A program made the translations under genes and the position numbers. Shown here piece by piece: positions 11,701-26,700 of a stretch of 64,000 nucleotides of DNA. The stretch covers positions 124,001-188,000 of the forward strand of contig BGZK01000098.1 of NCBI GenBank assembly GCA_005406025.1. Direction: 5' to 3'. Each line of letters begins with the position of its first letter. Positions within the stretch are counted from its first letter, which is position 1. The DNA is from Eumeta japonica (Eukaryota > Arthropoda > Insecta > Lepidoptera > Psychidae). The notes below the pieces were generated by a model, which was not told the DNA's origin, did not search any database, and was given only the letters and a program-made list of their open reading frames with translations.

Positions 11701-14700
11701 GTTATGTTTATATACATGTCTTCCCTGGAAAAACACTATCAAACAAAATATTTTTCTCTACTTGTTGCTTTATAGTGCTATCTTATAGAATTTTGAGGTA
11801 ATTGAAATGTTATGCTATTGAATGTAATACATATTTATGACACTGTGTGGTGCCATAATGTGAAAGCAGTTAGCAGGTAAATGTTATATATCATGTAGTG
11901 GATGTGTTGTTTAAGTGAATATTTATTGTTGGAAATGAATAGAGCAACTTTTCCTGTGTGAATTTATCATTATTTTCAAGGGAAATTAAAAAGACACCAA
12001 TCAAAGCTTGGTTGCCAAGTTACTGCAAGATAATGAATATCAATATAATTTTTATTTATACAGATTTAAAACGCACAATCGATACTGATATTTATGGACA
12101 TGTTGGAATAATTTATATATCAAATGTGTATTTTATGGATATCATTAATGAATCACAAACCGATATAATTATTGAGTCTGTGCATGAGATGTTATTATTT
12201 TCTAATAAAGTTGTGGAATCTATAAGAATCTATGGAATAATAAAAAATATTAATGTTGTTTGTTTAACCTTTTGTAAATACCAGTAAACAGATTCATGTT
12301 CTCATGTAAATTATTTATTTATATCTTTTTGTATACATATATTCAAATTGTCCATGTTGTCTGTCTGTCTGTCTGCCTGCCTGTGAAGGCTAATCTTAGA
12401 AACTACTGCAGGGTTTTGATTAGATTTTCACTAATAACTAGAATTTTTCATATTATTTTTTAGGCATATCATTAAATTATCCGAGTTATTATTATTTGTC
12501 AATGATAACTCCGTTAATTAGGTCTTTTGAATTATGTTCAAGTGGTGTATGGAGGAATTATTCCTCTGGAATATGACTAACAACAAGTCCATGATACTGT
12601 CATTAAACCTATTAACATAAATTTGTAATAACAAATTGACTTACGATAAAAACTTCCAGTTAACTAAATATGAATCATTATAAAATAAAATTATGATTGT
12701 AGTTTCATCAATTTGATGTTTTCACAGTGTTTTAATATATGTTTCTTTTAGCAACGGGGAATAGGTTGTGTGGTTTTATTGTATACTAGTTTTTTTCTGT
12801 TCATGTGAACACAGAAAGAACTCTTTTCTGTTTTATACAGTTTATTTACTTGTAACATAAACTTCCAAAGCATGATCAAGATCAACACCAGCATGGATCA
12901 AAAGATTGTAATTTATGTTTGTGGTGTAACAGTATGCGTTCTTCTGGGATAATTTTATGGATATAATAAAACAAATCGAAAGCAGGACTGGCAACACGAT
13001 AAAGAGCGGGATTGGAATCATGACCTACATTTGCCCTGGGATTAAGAAGTGAGAGCTAAACCGATATCAATATCATGATCGATAGGGTGATACAAGAAAT
13101 TAATGAAAATTGGTTAATGTTTAGAATGGTTTTTTTAAGAGTGGCAGTAATTATATAACTATGTGTAGGCATTACTTGTCGAGAGTATAGTTTTTTAAGT
13201 TCTACCATAGTATCTTGTCGATTTAGTCCTTTTGTTGTTCATGGCTGTATCTATATATGATAATACTAGCAGTCACTCATCTGCTTTGCTGGGTGTAAAT
13301 TTAAATTTTGCAATTTTTATATTATTAAAATGTGCCCCCGGTTTTGCTCCCGTGGACATGCATTAGAATGAATTTCTTCATTTTCTATATCGGCTGATTT
13401 TGCTGTCCATTTTGATAACGATCAAGGTCATATTCTAGATATAAATTCTGGTTCCATTGTCAAGTCCTGTCTCTATCCCGCTCTCGATTTCATGCCGGTC
13501 TCGATAACGATCTTGGTCCTCCTTTAGGCATTCATGGTAATAATAACAAATTACGATTCATACTGGAACTGATATCGAAACAACAACAAAATGTATAAAC
13601 ATCAGTATTGCTGGTATTATTACATTCTTTACATAAAAGGTAATTTTGTTATATATATAATATGATCTTAATATATTAATCTTATATCCTATTTGAGTAC
13701 ATAATATGCCTCTGTGCAAAATTTTATTACAATTTTAATAACCTAGAGTTGGTCATCAAGAACAACCTTTAAACTGCTAAAAGCTGTCTTTTGGGTTTTA
13801 TCGCAATTTTCTTTTATACAAAAATTTCGTCTCATTTTTAAGGTTTCAAGTCAAAATGGCAAAAATGGAAGCTTTACATTTTTGTCATTTCGTCCGTCCA
13901 TCTGTCCTCATATTATGGGTATTTTGTTCAAACAGTACAAGATGTATATGGATGAAATTTGGAGTATAGCTGTCTTGTATAAGCCGCTATTTAGTTTGAT
14001 AGTTAAATAATAAAAATAAATATTTCTAAGGAGGTAGTCCATACATGTAACATAAGCTGAAATATTTTTCAAAAAATATTAAAGTGTGGCATATATTTCG
14101 ACAGTTCTTTTAAAAACACAGGTTTCCAAGAGTTTTTTTGATCATTTTAATATTTTCGCAAACAATCGCTCCGAAAGTAGCAAAAAATCCAGCCCCCCCC
14201 CCCATTTTTTAAACCGTTTTTAATCAAAAAGGGAATAAAATATTCTGAAGCAATCAAAAACTCTACATATTTGATGATATAAGGTAACACGCCAGTGACA
14301 ACGCTACCTCCTTATGTTATTTATTTATGAATGAGAGCGCTTGTGGGGCCCCTTAGTCGCTAAACCTCAATCATTACAACTGATCAGAAATTACATGGTT
14401 TGATTCTAAGTATTTTGATGAATGGTTTCTCGTTTTAATTTTCCCTGCTTAATAATTTTAATATTGCGGCGCTACACTCAAACTTTTACATTTACTAGAT
14501 CTCTCAATGTGCCACTTTTGGTGATTTATTTAAAAAAAAAAAAAACTTGCGTGGTCCCCGTTTTGCATAAGAAAAAGAGGATCGGCTTCGCTACTACTGA
14601 ATATTTTCACTCTATTTTTGTAAACGGCTGGCGCGATGCTTTCCGTTTGTGGAAAGTTCATGTACAGAAGTGTATCGACGCTGAAGGAGACTACTTTGAA

Positions 14701-17700
14701 CAAACGTAAATCTGGTGTGTCTTGCGTACCTAGTTTTCTTATATCTCAATAATTTTGCAATGACCATCATATATATTTTACAATTGCTTTAGTCACGAGT
14801 AAAAGTTAAATTAATTGTAAAATTCAATTACATAATCACTAAAAAATACTAAATAAATGATGAAATAACTTCAAAATAAGAGAAGAAAAAATTAATGAAC
14901 AAAACATTCTTCAAAAACCTTAGAATAATTAAATAATAAGTTTGTTTTGGTTTGCTGGTTTTATCGAATTTCCTTTTCATTTTATGCTAATTTTGTCAAA
15001 GCTAGTTTCAATGTAAAATTGAATGAGGTGACCTAGTTATGTGAGATGAAATGTAAAAAAGAGATAGAACACACTTTTGTCGACCTGGATTTCGAGAAAA
15101 CAAATATGTTTGCATGAACTTTTACACCTAGCATAAGGATTCGAACTCTGATTTCAAAGTGTCGGAGATCTGGACTATTCAACGATGGACCTTCCGATTG
15201 TAATGGGACCATACAATAGGCCACAATTCAGCAACGACAGCAGATCGTATGATCAAGTTGGTGTGGCCATCATAGAATTGCAGTTCTAGGAAAATTTTAA
15301 ATGGTCGACTTTTTTGCTTGAAATCTTGCATATCCCTTTTCCAAGTGGAAACGTTGGACCTGCAAAGAACGATACACAGAACTAGACGGAAAAAAATTGG
15401 GTGGTAAACATTTTTATGAATTTGAAATCGTTAGCTCATCTAGGTAATAGGATACCTAGGATACATATTGTTTGTTTTGTTTTGACTCATCATGAATTAT
15501 ATAAATAATTGTACATTTCATAACTCAAAAATGTAATCAGAAGGATATACATAATTTTATATCTTTAATAGATTTTGTTAAAATATTGGAAATACAGTGA
15601 TAGGTCAATCTATAATTAATATCAATGAAATGCTATATGTTGGTAAGCGCGTTGCTTAAGAAAGTGATACTCTATCAACTATTTATTATAAGAATGTATT
15701 CTAAGAAAATCAAGGAATTTCTTTTGACATTTTAGGGAAAATAGTTAATTATTAAAAATGAGATATAAAATTATAAATAATTTAAAAAAATAAATAAGAC
15801 ACAAAGAGATAAATTATTTCTTGAAAATAATTAAATTAAATGAAAAATAATATTTACTAAATCAACATATTGATAACGACGTTAGGAAAGCACTAAACAG
15901 CGCCAATGTTTTGTTTAATTAATACAATTGAATTTATCAATCTGCCCAATTAGGTAAGTATTAAAATTGATAATAGATGTCACTTTCACACTTATGTATT
16001 TTAAGTATCGAATTTATTGAAAGTTTCAAATTGAGTTATTTCCAAAACCGAAGCTATTAAGTTTTATTTAAGATTAAAAAAAATTGTGAATTATAAATGA
16101 CGTAAAACTAAGTATCGAATAAAATCGAAGAGTTCTGTTTAATATTGTAAAGTAAGAAGAAGCCACACGGAGGGGGTGTAACGATTTTCCGTTATGTAAC
16201 GCTTTTTCCGCATGTTGAAATTTCTTCCAATCGATTCCTACCGCAAGCCTCTTAAAGGACCTTAGTTTCAAAAACTTTGGGACAATTACAAAGGACTGCC
16301 TAATTGCCCCTGGCTTTGTCTAAATTGAAACTGTGATTGGTAGCGAAATTGGAATTGAAAGTGGGACTGGCATTAAAATTGAGAACGGGACTAAAGCCGT
16401 AACCCAGTGTGGGATCAGAATCAAATGTTTGAACGGGATCGGAATCAAAAGTGTGAGCGAAATTGAGATTGACATCTATAGATATAGAAGTTAATTCATT
16501 TTATGAGGTCAACGGAAAAGTTTTTTCGTATTTATATACAATTTCAAGATGATTTTTAACATATTTTATTTATATTTAATTATATGTGTATATATATATG
16601 CCATTTTTTTTCAATAACTTGTCATTTTGTAGATAGTGACATAATCCCATTGGTGTAGAAATTTTGGGACTTCTGATCAAAAAACTGCGACGAGTAGTTT
16701 TGACAATCCTCTTGGTGTTAACCAAAAAACACTTCATAAAAAAATCTGAAGAGACTAAAACAGGCCTATATGGTGGATGCATTAACACCAACTCTGTCGT
16801 CTGTTTCCGACATCACACTCGTTTTCATCATCCTAGTCCCGTTTTCAATTTCGGTCTCAGTCATACTTTTTATTCTGTTTTCGACATGAATGTGATGTCT
16901 GACTGTCTGTTTGGTGGATGCATTAACACCAACCGAACTGTCCTAATATTTACTGACTGGCTAAGGCTGTGTAGTCTGCCGTTATCATGCTGAAAAACCG
17001 TTTCTTTGCTTGCTTGAGTGTCATCAGTTGTTGGCAGTAGATATCCGATTTGATCTATATTGGGTTTTACCCAGCGTAAAAGCTCCTAACGAATAATGCT
17101 CTTCCAATCCCACCATACATATAATCTGTGGAGCTGTTTGCCTTTTGAACATGATCTTTTTCACGCGTTCTTGTCCTAGGTAATCAATTTTTCATCATCA
17201 GTGATCAATTAAAAAAAAAAGGCTTGGATTCATTACGTCTCAACAAAGAATCTCAAATGAGTATATTTTTAGATTTCATTTTTAGAATTCACGAGCTCAC
17301 TGAAAAATTTATTAGATTTTTTTCAGTGAGCTTGTGTGGAACTTAAATATCGAGCTTTTTTGTATATTCAGCATTTCTTTTATATGAGTTAAAACTGTTA
17401 TGTGGTCAATTCCCAGCTTTTCAGCTATGTCTTAAGACTAATATGCCGATCTTGCTCTACTTTTTCGAAAGTGGCATCGATTCTATTCGTAATAGGTCGA
17501 CCAAGCGAAGTTCTTTGACATCAAAATTACTTGACTGAAGACGCTTGCACCAGTTTTGTGCTACTCTTACCGACACTGTATTAGGTCCATAAACGTTACA
17601 ATTTTTTTCGCGAATTGTGTCGCTTTTTTCCGTTTTTTGTAATAACACTTTAAAATGTATTGAATTACTACTTTAGATTCACTCATTTTAGTGGACAGAA

Positions 17701-20700
17701 AAACAATAGAAAAATAGTGGGACACCGTTTTTTAATTTTTTTAAATGTCATCTATTTAATGGTATCAAAACTAGCCAGATACAAACGGCAGCAACCAAAG
17801 AGATTTTCTGCAACTTTTAACTTCTACAATACGAAATAATTTTTTCCCGACCTAATATGTCCATGTTAGCGGAGCTACGGGCATTAACTATAGGAGTAAA
17901 CCACCCACAAACCCACAAAAAAGGGTAAGAACAGCGTCTGTCGGGCCAGCTAGTATTGAATATATTTGAATGGGATTTCTGGGATTGCAGTTTGTTTTTG
18001 TATTATACCTATTGTGTTACTGCAATGTACTGAACGTAAATTTTACGTAAAAACTATATTAATAAAATCTTTGAAACGTTTTCTGGTGCTACATGTTTGA
18101 GTGCTGAATCTTCTTCAATTTAATGCAAATACAATAAATAAATATGAAGATTAAAAATTATTATACTATATGAATTCAAATATTATTCATAGAAATAAAA
18201 TTTCTGTAAATCACTGAGCGGCTTATGCCGCAATACGAAACAGACGGATTTCCGTTTTTAGGGTTCCGAGCCAAAATGGCAAAAACTGAACCCTTATAGT
18301 TTCATCATGTCCGTCCGTATGTCATAGGCATTCAAAAACTGCAAGACGTATATTGATGAAATCCATAATATACGTGTCTTGTAGAAGTCACTACTTAGTT
18401 TGGTGATTAAATACCACAAATAAATATAGCTAGGGGGCACTCCATACATGTAATAGAAGTTGAAAAAATTTTCTTCAGCAACCATCAACGAGTGGCACAC
18501 ATTTCGATATTTCTTTTAAAAAAACTAAGGTTTCTAAGTAAATTTTCCGATTACGTGAATAATTTCGGAAATATTGCTCTGAAAGTTGCAGTAATTTTGT
18601 CCCCTCCCCTCTATTTTTTAAACCATATGTCTGAAAATTATGAAAAAACGAAGGTAACGCTTAATAAATACTTTCAACGAAAATTATTTTGATCGTATCG
18701 GATCGGATATACCGTTATTGAGTTATTGTCAAAAAACTGCGCTTCTCAACAAAAGGACGTAAGTGCCATGAAGATATGCTCTTTTGCTGATGCACTTAAT
18801 GTAAATTACTTTAACAGTAATAGTCGACATACCTATTTGTTTTTTTAGTAGTTGACTAAAGTGGCTATAATTATTCTGTGCGGGAAACATGGAAAAAGTG
18901 TAACAACGTACTTTTTTCGTCTATAGTGCATTTCTTTGTAATAATGGCTTCGGAACCCTTTAAGGAGCATGGTCCGACATGCCCTTAGCCAGTTTTTTAA
19001 GGTTTAATTAAACTGACTCACGTATTATTAAATAATGTAATTTTATTTCATAATTAATAAGTCAAAGAAGTATGGCGCCCTCCAATGTCAATATCTACAG
19101 TACAACACACGAAACTTTGCCGCTGTGAATTGTCGGCGAATGATTTAATGCGCAGGTTTAATACTCCCCGACTCTGTCTACTTTTCCTTTTACGCCATTG
19201 CGAAGCTTTTCTGACTAACTTCACAGCGGCGAGTTTCGTGCGTTGTACTGTATTTCGAATGCGTAAGGGAAGCGCTTTGCTCACAGATGAATGTAAAGGT
19301 TTTTTTTATTCGTCAGAATTCGTGCTAGTACAATGAACAGTCTGGCTTATCGTGTATGAAATAGAAGACTGACAGGTGGACAGACGCACAAACTCCATGG
19401 GTCTTAGCGTACTCTTTTAAGCAATTTACATGACGGTGTTTTGGTCAAAATATATATAATTAGGTTAAGAGTTGAAATGGCAAAAATGGAACCCTTATAG
19501 TTTCGTCGTGTCCATCCGTATACGACAGGCATATTATTCAAAATCTACAAGACCTGTATTGATGAAATTTATAGTGTAGGAGTCTTTTATAAGCCGCTAC
19601 TTAGTTTGGTGGACAAATAACAAAAATAAATATTTTTAGGGAGACCTGTAACAGAACCTGAAAAATTTTTTTTTTCAGCAAACATCAACGAGTGGGACAT
19701 ATTTTTTCATATTTCTTTTAAAAATACTTCAAGGTTTCTAAGCAATTTTTCTGATTACGTGAATAATTTCGGAAATAATGACTTCATAAATAGCAGAAAT
19801 TCTGTCCCCCCTTTATTTTCTAAACCGTAAGTCCTAAAAATATTGAAAAAAAAATAGCAAAGATTGCGCTTAATAAATTCTTATATTGAAATTTATTTTG
19901 AACATGATCAGTTATAGTATTTTTGAGTTATTGTCGAAAAACTGCTTCTCAATAAAAGATGTAAGTGCCATGAATATACGTTCTTTTGCTGATTTGCTGG
20001 AACCATTTAATGAGCATGGTCCGACATGTTCTTCGCCACTTTTTTGTTTTTGGTTCTTTAATTCAAAAATACTAATTTTTAATGGCCTATTCAGACTTCC
20101 CGAAACATCATATCATAATTTGAACAATGATACTGTTGGAGATCGCTTTTTTTGTTCTGACCTTCGATAGAAACTGTGAAAGGCTATCCAACCGACAATG
20201 CACTGGTAGGATGCTACGTTCTCGGGAAGACACTCGGCCGTTCTGCCGACTTGAAGGTGAAAATGAAACACACTGTTTTAACACTTCTGCTGCCGATCTG
20301 GCTTATTTGAGTGAACTGGAGGCGCAGACTAATGTGATTCTTCTGATGCATTTGAAGCGTGCATGCCATCAGCGCCACTTGGCGCGCTTAACACCATTTT
20401 GCCGCGAGCGCGACGAGCGCGTGGCTAATGCGTAATAGGAAAGGGGCGGGGCGGGACGACAGCCTTTTTAATTTCATAATTTATACAATCTATACATTAA
20501 AATTATCGCCGACAATTACATTTTATAAATATTTACTTATAAACTAAGACATTATTTCCGATACCGATAAAATAAATGTTGATCGCCGACAGATACCTAC
20601 CAGTAAAGAAAAATTTCGTGCATTAAAATGAATATTTATTTTTTTTGTATTTTTTTTGTCTTTCCTGAGTAGGTATAATTTTTGGGTAATTGGAAAAAAA

Positions 20701-23700
20701 TCTGTAATAAATTCTGTGCAATTTTTATAATGTAGACACGTACATGAATTAATAAAGGTATAAACCGGAGCATTTAATATATAAATCTGTTGAGCCTTTT
20801 AAAATTCGTACGTCTTGTAAAATAATTGAATGAGATTCCTCAAATATACGTACGTAATATCAAAATCCGTATAAAACAAAGTATTACCGTAATCTGTTTC
20901 TATACAAAAATTGACCAGTATCAAATTATTTATCGCGGTTAAATAATAAACTTAAACAGGCTTTCATAACATCAGCGAGAGCCGGCAGAGCCGATTCAAT
21001 CCTGTTTCGAGTTCAGAAAAGGAAGTACTTAGTAAGTCTTCCTACCTAGATTGATTTATTTATAACCGTCGCCCCACGTCCCCTCGCGCCCGCCGCCGCC
21101 GCGCTTCATTGGTTTAAGTAACTCGTCACCCTTACGATGCATCGTTTAATCGGACCTGGTTAACTACGCGTAAATAATATAGGTTAGGTATCTATAACCC
21201 CGATTTACGTAATGGGCCCCCTTTCGTTTTACGTAAGAGCCCGCGACCTTGGTTTACGTCAAAGATGTTATTTTCGGCTTTTTAATGGACTTGTGACGTT
21301 GTAAGTTTATTGTTAAAATTTAAGTCAAAAGGTTTTTGTTATGAAACGTATATAGACGCTTAGTTTATGACATTTTAATATGAAATCGTTAAGATTTTTT
21401 TTGATATGAAGTTTCTTAATGCGGCTTGCGATAGGGGTTGACTGGTTAAAATCGTATCGTAACAAAAAAGGATTATGCCCTCTCCATGCTACTTTCTTTC
21501 TCATTCTTTTGAAATTATTTAGTATTTTTTGTCTAATTTATAATTCACTATTTCATATCTAATTTTTAAATGAGTATTTCTTCTAAAATATTAAATGAAA
21601 TTCTTTAATTCAATCCTTACATTGCCTTATTTGTATTAAAAAAACTTCGTTTCTGAAGGGGCTCCCACGGAACTCAGATTTAGTTTTTTTTATCAGTGTA
21701 CTTTTTTGGAATGATAATATAAATTGAATTCAAAATTGAATCGAGTGGTGACAGTTTTGAAGCTTTTGTGGTTATTATATTATATCACTGATAAACAGTA
21801 AATTTGTAAACGAAATCAAGTCATATTTTCAAACACTACTACCTACCCGCATATAAACCTCATACTTAGTTTTGTTCAATCACCCTCAGTTTTCATAAAA
21901 CATCGACTTACTCGATTACGCGAATTTTGCTTACCGACGTGTGTTTCCGTATAAATTAACGAAAAATATTGAAATTAAAACAGTTTTTTCTTGAGATTAG
22001 TGTTATATATCATACTAAGATGCCGAGAGTGTGTAAACCATCCTGATAACTTCTGTTATATTTGCGGTCAACTTACTGTTAAACGTCAACGTCGTAGTTT
22101 GACACCATTAGTTCAAAACTATTATTTAAATTATTTTGGTTTTCCGGTGCGAAATTTGGACAAAACCTGGACTCTAGTATTTGCTGTGCACAGTGTGTCA
22201 CTTTATTAACATCATGGGCTAAAGGATCTCGTCATATGCCGTTCGCAGTTCCAATGATATGGGCCGAACCGAAAGACCATGTATCAGATTGTTATTTCTG
22301 CCAAACTTCTATAAAAGGTATTAATCACAAATCTAGGAACTCTGTGAACTATCCAAATCTACAATCTGCTCAAAGACCTATCCCACACAGTGATAATTTA
22401 CCTGTTCCTCAACGTCCAGTAAACATGGATGACGTGACCGAAGAAAGTGTATCCGAAAAAAAAATTCCCAAACATCAGTGATGCCAAAATAAAAGAAGGA
22501 ATCTTTGTAGGGCCACAAATAAGAAACCTACTGGCTGATGAAGAGTTTGAACAAAAACTTAATCCGATTGAAAAATCCGCATGGACATGTTTTCGAAATG
22601 TTGTTCGTAATTTTCTTGGAAGCCACAGGGCCGAAAACTATGAAGAGTTAGTTAACAACCTCTTAGTGGCTTACAAGGACATGGGATGCAATATGTCGCT
22701 CAAAATTCACTTTTTACACTCGCATTTGGATTTTTTTCCTCAAAATTTGGGAGCCGTTAGCGATGAACACGGTGAGCGGTTCCATCAGGACATATCCAAC
22801 ATGGAAAAAAGGTATCAAGGCAAGTGGAGTCCGAACATGTTAGCTGACTACTGTTGGACACTCAAAAGGGATGTACCTGACGCTAAATATTCCCGAAAAT
22901 CCTAAATAAAATAAAATACAAGTTATTTTTTCTTCATTTGAGACATTTTTTTACCGTTTTTACTTAAAAAAAGATTAATTGCTGTTGCAAAAAAATTGAG
23001 GGTGATCGAAATTTTCTAAAAATGCAGATTAGTTACAGATTAGTTGTAGATACAAAATTACCCATTCAATTCCATTTAACTTTCATTAAGGTCATTTTTG
23101 TATATCAGTATACTATTTGTTCGCGACAAAAAATTCCCTGCACACACCAACGTGCACACGGCGTGAACATATAAGTTACGTTATTTCAATCCATATAGTT
23201 TATATAGACGAGTTTCGAACTTGTAATTTGTAAATAAGAAACATAGCTTTTTCGGTGTCACTTTATAGTGTAATGTACATAAATAGTAAGGTTTAATAGA
23301 ACGTACAATATTTTGTAAATAAAGATTTGAGTTCGCATGACTTTACTTTCGAAATGTATCATGCACGTATTTTTTTTTTAGGTTTCTCCTTGCGGGAGAG
23401 GGGATAAAAACAATGTACTATCCACGCCGTGCGTGGGGAGTGTCCGACCTCACGGACCAAAACCCCGAAGCGACCTGATGGTTGGCCGTTGTCCGTAGTC
23501 CCAATAATTTGGAACTTTGAGGACTTCATCTGTCGCGGCCGATCGGCATGGGATGCCGTCGGCGCGTGATTACTTTATGGATGCCTCAAGATGGGCATCT
23601 CGGCATAGAATCACGTGGAGGTTTAGCTCGGGCTTAACCTCTAGCAGGGTGCCAGGAGCGCGGGAGGCGCACCGGTTGGATGACCATTTACGGTCGTAAT

Positions 23701-26700
23701 GTTGGGAGGTGTCCGTGCCTAGAGTTCTGTCATGTCTTTGTTTATGTTTGTTAGCCTTTCGACCTCAGCGGTGAGTTCGTCCGGTGGGTCTGAAAGGACA
23801 TTCCGTGGCCTTCGGATGAAAATGATGTGGAGGGGAGGCTCGTAGATACGGCTGTTTGTAGTAGTGGGTTGGGATGGTTAGCAGCTGTGTCGAAGAACTT
23901 TTCGACATGTCCTGCATGTATTTGGAGATCGTGGGGAGTTCTAAGTCCCTATGGAGGATATCGTTCCGGACGTACCAGGGTGCGCCGGAGGCTCTTCTGC
24001 AGAAGTTGTTTTGCAGAACCTGGAGTTGGTAGAGTGCCTTAGGGTTGGCGTGGGCGAAGACTGGCGCCGCGTACGTCATCACCGGCCGTATGCACACTTT
24101 GTAGTAGGATTACCGAGTCATACTGCATACGTGCATGCAATGCACACTCTACATGCACGTATGCAGTATGACTCGGTAATCCTTCAAAGGGCTGACACGT
24201 GACATTGAAATCGGCGGCCCTCGTGACGGGGTAGAGTTGCCGATCGCTGACAATAGTCGTTCAGGGCTGCCAAAAAGCGGTGCTCGTTACAGCACGGTCC
24301 GGAATCGGTATCGAAAAATAGCATAGCTGTCTCGACGGTACGGCTTTCAATCGAGGATAGATTTTCAGATCCGGGCCGACTCAGTTCGATTGGTCTAAAA
24401 TCAACCCGTCTGATTGATCACTCTTTGAAGGACGAATCGCGAAATTGCTGAAAATGGCATAAAAAGGCAGTTGCATGCTGCATCAAATCCTGCATTGCAC
24501 AGCATATTCCTTGCAATACAGTCTTCAGTCTGCTATAGTACATTGCATACGTGTTGGTATATCGGAGGTGAAACTCTGCATCTCTTTAGACATCTAGTGT
24601 TCAGAGGTATCATTTCGACGACCTAAGTTGACGAGGCGCCGTTCCTGCAAATAGTCAGCCGTTCAGCAAACAACGAAAACGGGCCGTTAAGCGTTCCATT
24701 CGCGTGCGCCCGGTGTCCGTCACACTCATATAAATCTGTAGCTTCTCTCTGTACATACATTTTTTTTTGTCAAATTTTACGATAAATGTTTCTTTTGTGA
24801 CACATTGAACCCTAATGAAAATGAGTATACATATAGTAAGAACATGGAATTGAGCAAATAATAGGCAATATATAATTTCGATAAAGATTTTATCTGTTTG
24901 CCCGGGCTACGAAACGGTTGAACAAATTTTAATGAAATTTTCAATACAAATAAATTACTTCGTAGAATAAAAAATAGGATACTTTTTATTTATCTGTCTA
25001 TATATTAATACATGAAACTATACATTTTTAGAAGAAAATGTCATATTTATTTCAAGACGTACCTAATCTAAATGTGTGGTTTTTCAATCTTACTGTCTCG
25101 ATAAAGTGTCTGTTTGTTTGTTTGTCCGAGCTGATATCTGAAGAGGCTGATGGATCAAATTTTTCATAGGGATGGATTATCTTTATAGTCGACGCATCAT
25201 GAACTGAGGTTTCGGGTCATAAATAATATTTATCTGTCTATCTGTCTCGCTCGCAATTACAGGTCATAAGGAGAGGTGTAGTGATGTGCGTAAGAATTGA
25301 TAACGGGATAGGTACGAACGATATGCTAAATTATGTTAAGTATTAATAGGAATAATTTTTCGCTATCTGAGAAGAAAAGTTTTTAATTTGTAAGGTAAAA
25401 TGTTTGTTTCGACGTAATCATAGAGAAACTGTATAGACCGTAATGTGGCCTTGAAAAGGGCCGTTTTTATCTTTTCTAGGGATATCTTTTAGTTCAAAAA
25501 TTCTTATCAAGCTCGGGCTGTAATTCAGCTTCAGCGTTGATGTCACCATTTAATTTCTTCAAAACCACGTTAGATAATAAATTCTCCATTTTGCGTATTG
25601 CGTAACGAAGCGTAAGTAATGTAATGAGTGTCATAACAAAAAATCTTATACTTATAGAAAAACAACAACCCTTACTCGTAACGACCAATCAGGAGTCAGA
25701 GTGCTAATGAAGGTCATGATGACGCATCGACCCCGCGTGCGCAGGTAGCTAAGTATCGATAACGGGTTGCGTTGCGTGCACATTCCTACTGTCACTGAAT
25801 TTTATTGCCCGACGACTCAGTTTAAAATGCGTCGACTATAGTCAGTGTGTATTTTTTTCCTTTTCTTTGTATGTCCAAGACGTTCATGCAGTGACTTATG
25901 ACTACATTACAAATGTCGCTCCATTTTGTCTGATGTTCTTACTCACTTCATACTGATCTGAGAGTGCATTTTTATAATCACAGGCCATGTTTAAACCTAT
26001 CTTTTATTGCGTAAAAATACAAAATTACATTAAATCGCTATCGAATTTGACGTAAGTGAGAAGTGATAGATCGATGGTATCAAATGTACTCTTGTCATTT
26101 TTTATTGCCCGGGATCGTGAATCAAAATCAGCAGCACGAAAACTATATTTATTTGATCAGGTCTTCAAATTATCTGTTAATGAATTTTATATATACTCAG
26201 TTTTACACATTATATATTTTACATTAAGGCTTTTATTACGTTCGAGGACTCTGTGCGTGGGCAGTAGCCCCGATCAGCTTTTGTTTTACACACTTTGCTG
26301 TTTATCGCCCCTGACTAAGCTTCTCGTATTTTAAAATCGAATTTGATAAACCGAATTCAAAGAGGACCCACGTTTACGGGACTAAGCGCGGAGGCCAGAC
26401 GCCTCACGTGCCACCCACACCTAACTCAGTTACTACACTATTTTATATTATTTCAGCATTAGTTTTTTTTTCTCGCTTTACTGTAGTGTGAACTACACTA
26501 CGTTGATTTCAGGCTGTTAACGGTTGCTTATTTATTGATGTTTATTGAAATGCAGAGTTGGTGATTTGATTAGTACTGTAATTTCGTAGATATGAATTAT
26601 GATTAATTAAAAATCATCAGAAATGACTTTAAAAAAATCACTTTATATATAGCGATCAGTCTTCTGTTATATAATGCTCTATACCAAAATCTTTTTTTTT

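Noticed and set aside
11958..12287. 109-codon AT-rich frame
   Set aside because: Composition is that of random AT-rich DNA (Ile/Asn/Tyr) with no motif.
15033..15224. 63-codon minus-strand frame
   Set aside because: No family recognised; surrounding sequence shows no gene structure.
20127..20435. 102-codon frame in a GC-richer patch
   Set aside because: No recognised domain, no splice or promoter signal; probably a transposon scrap.
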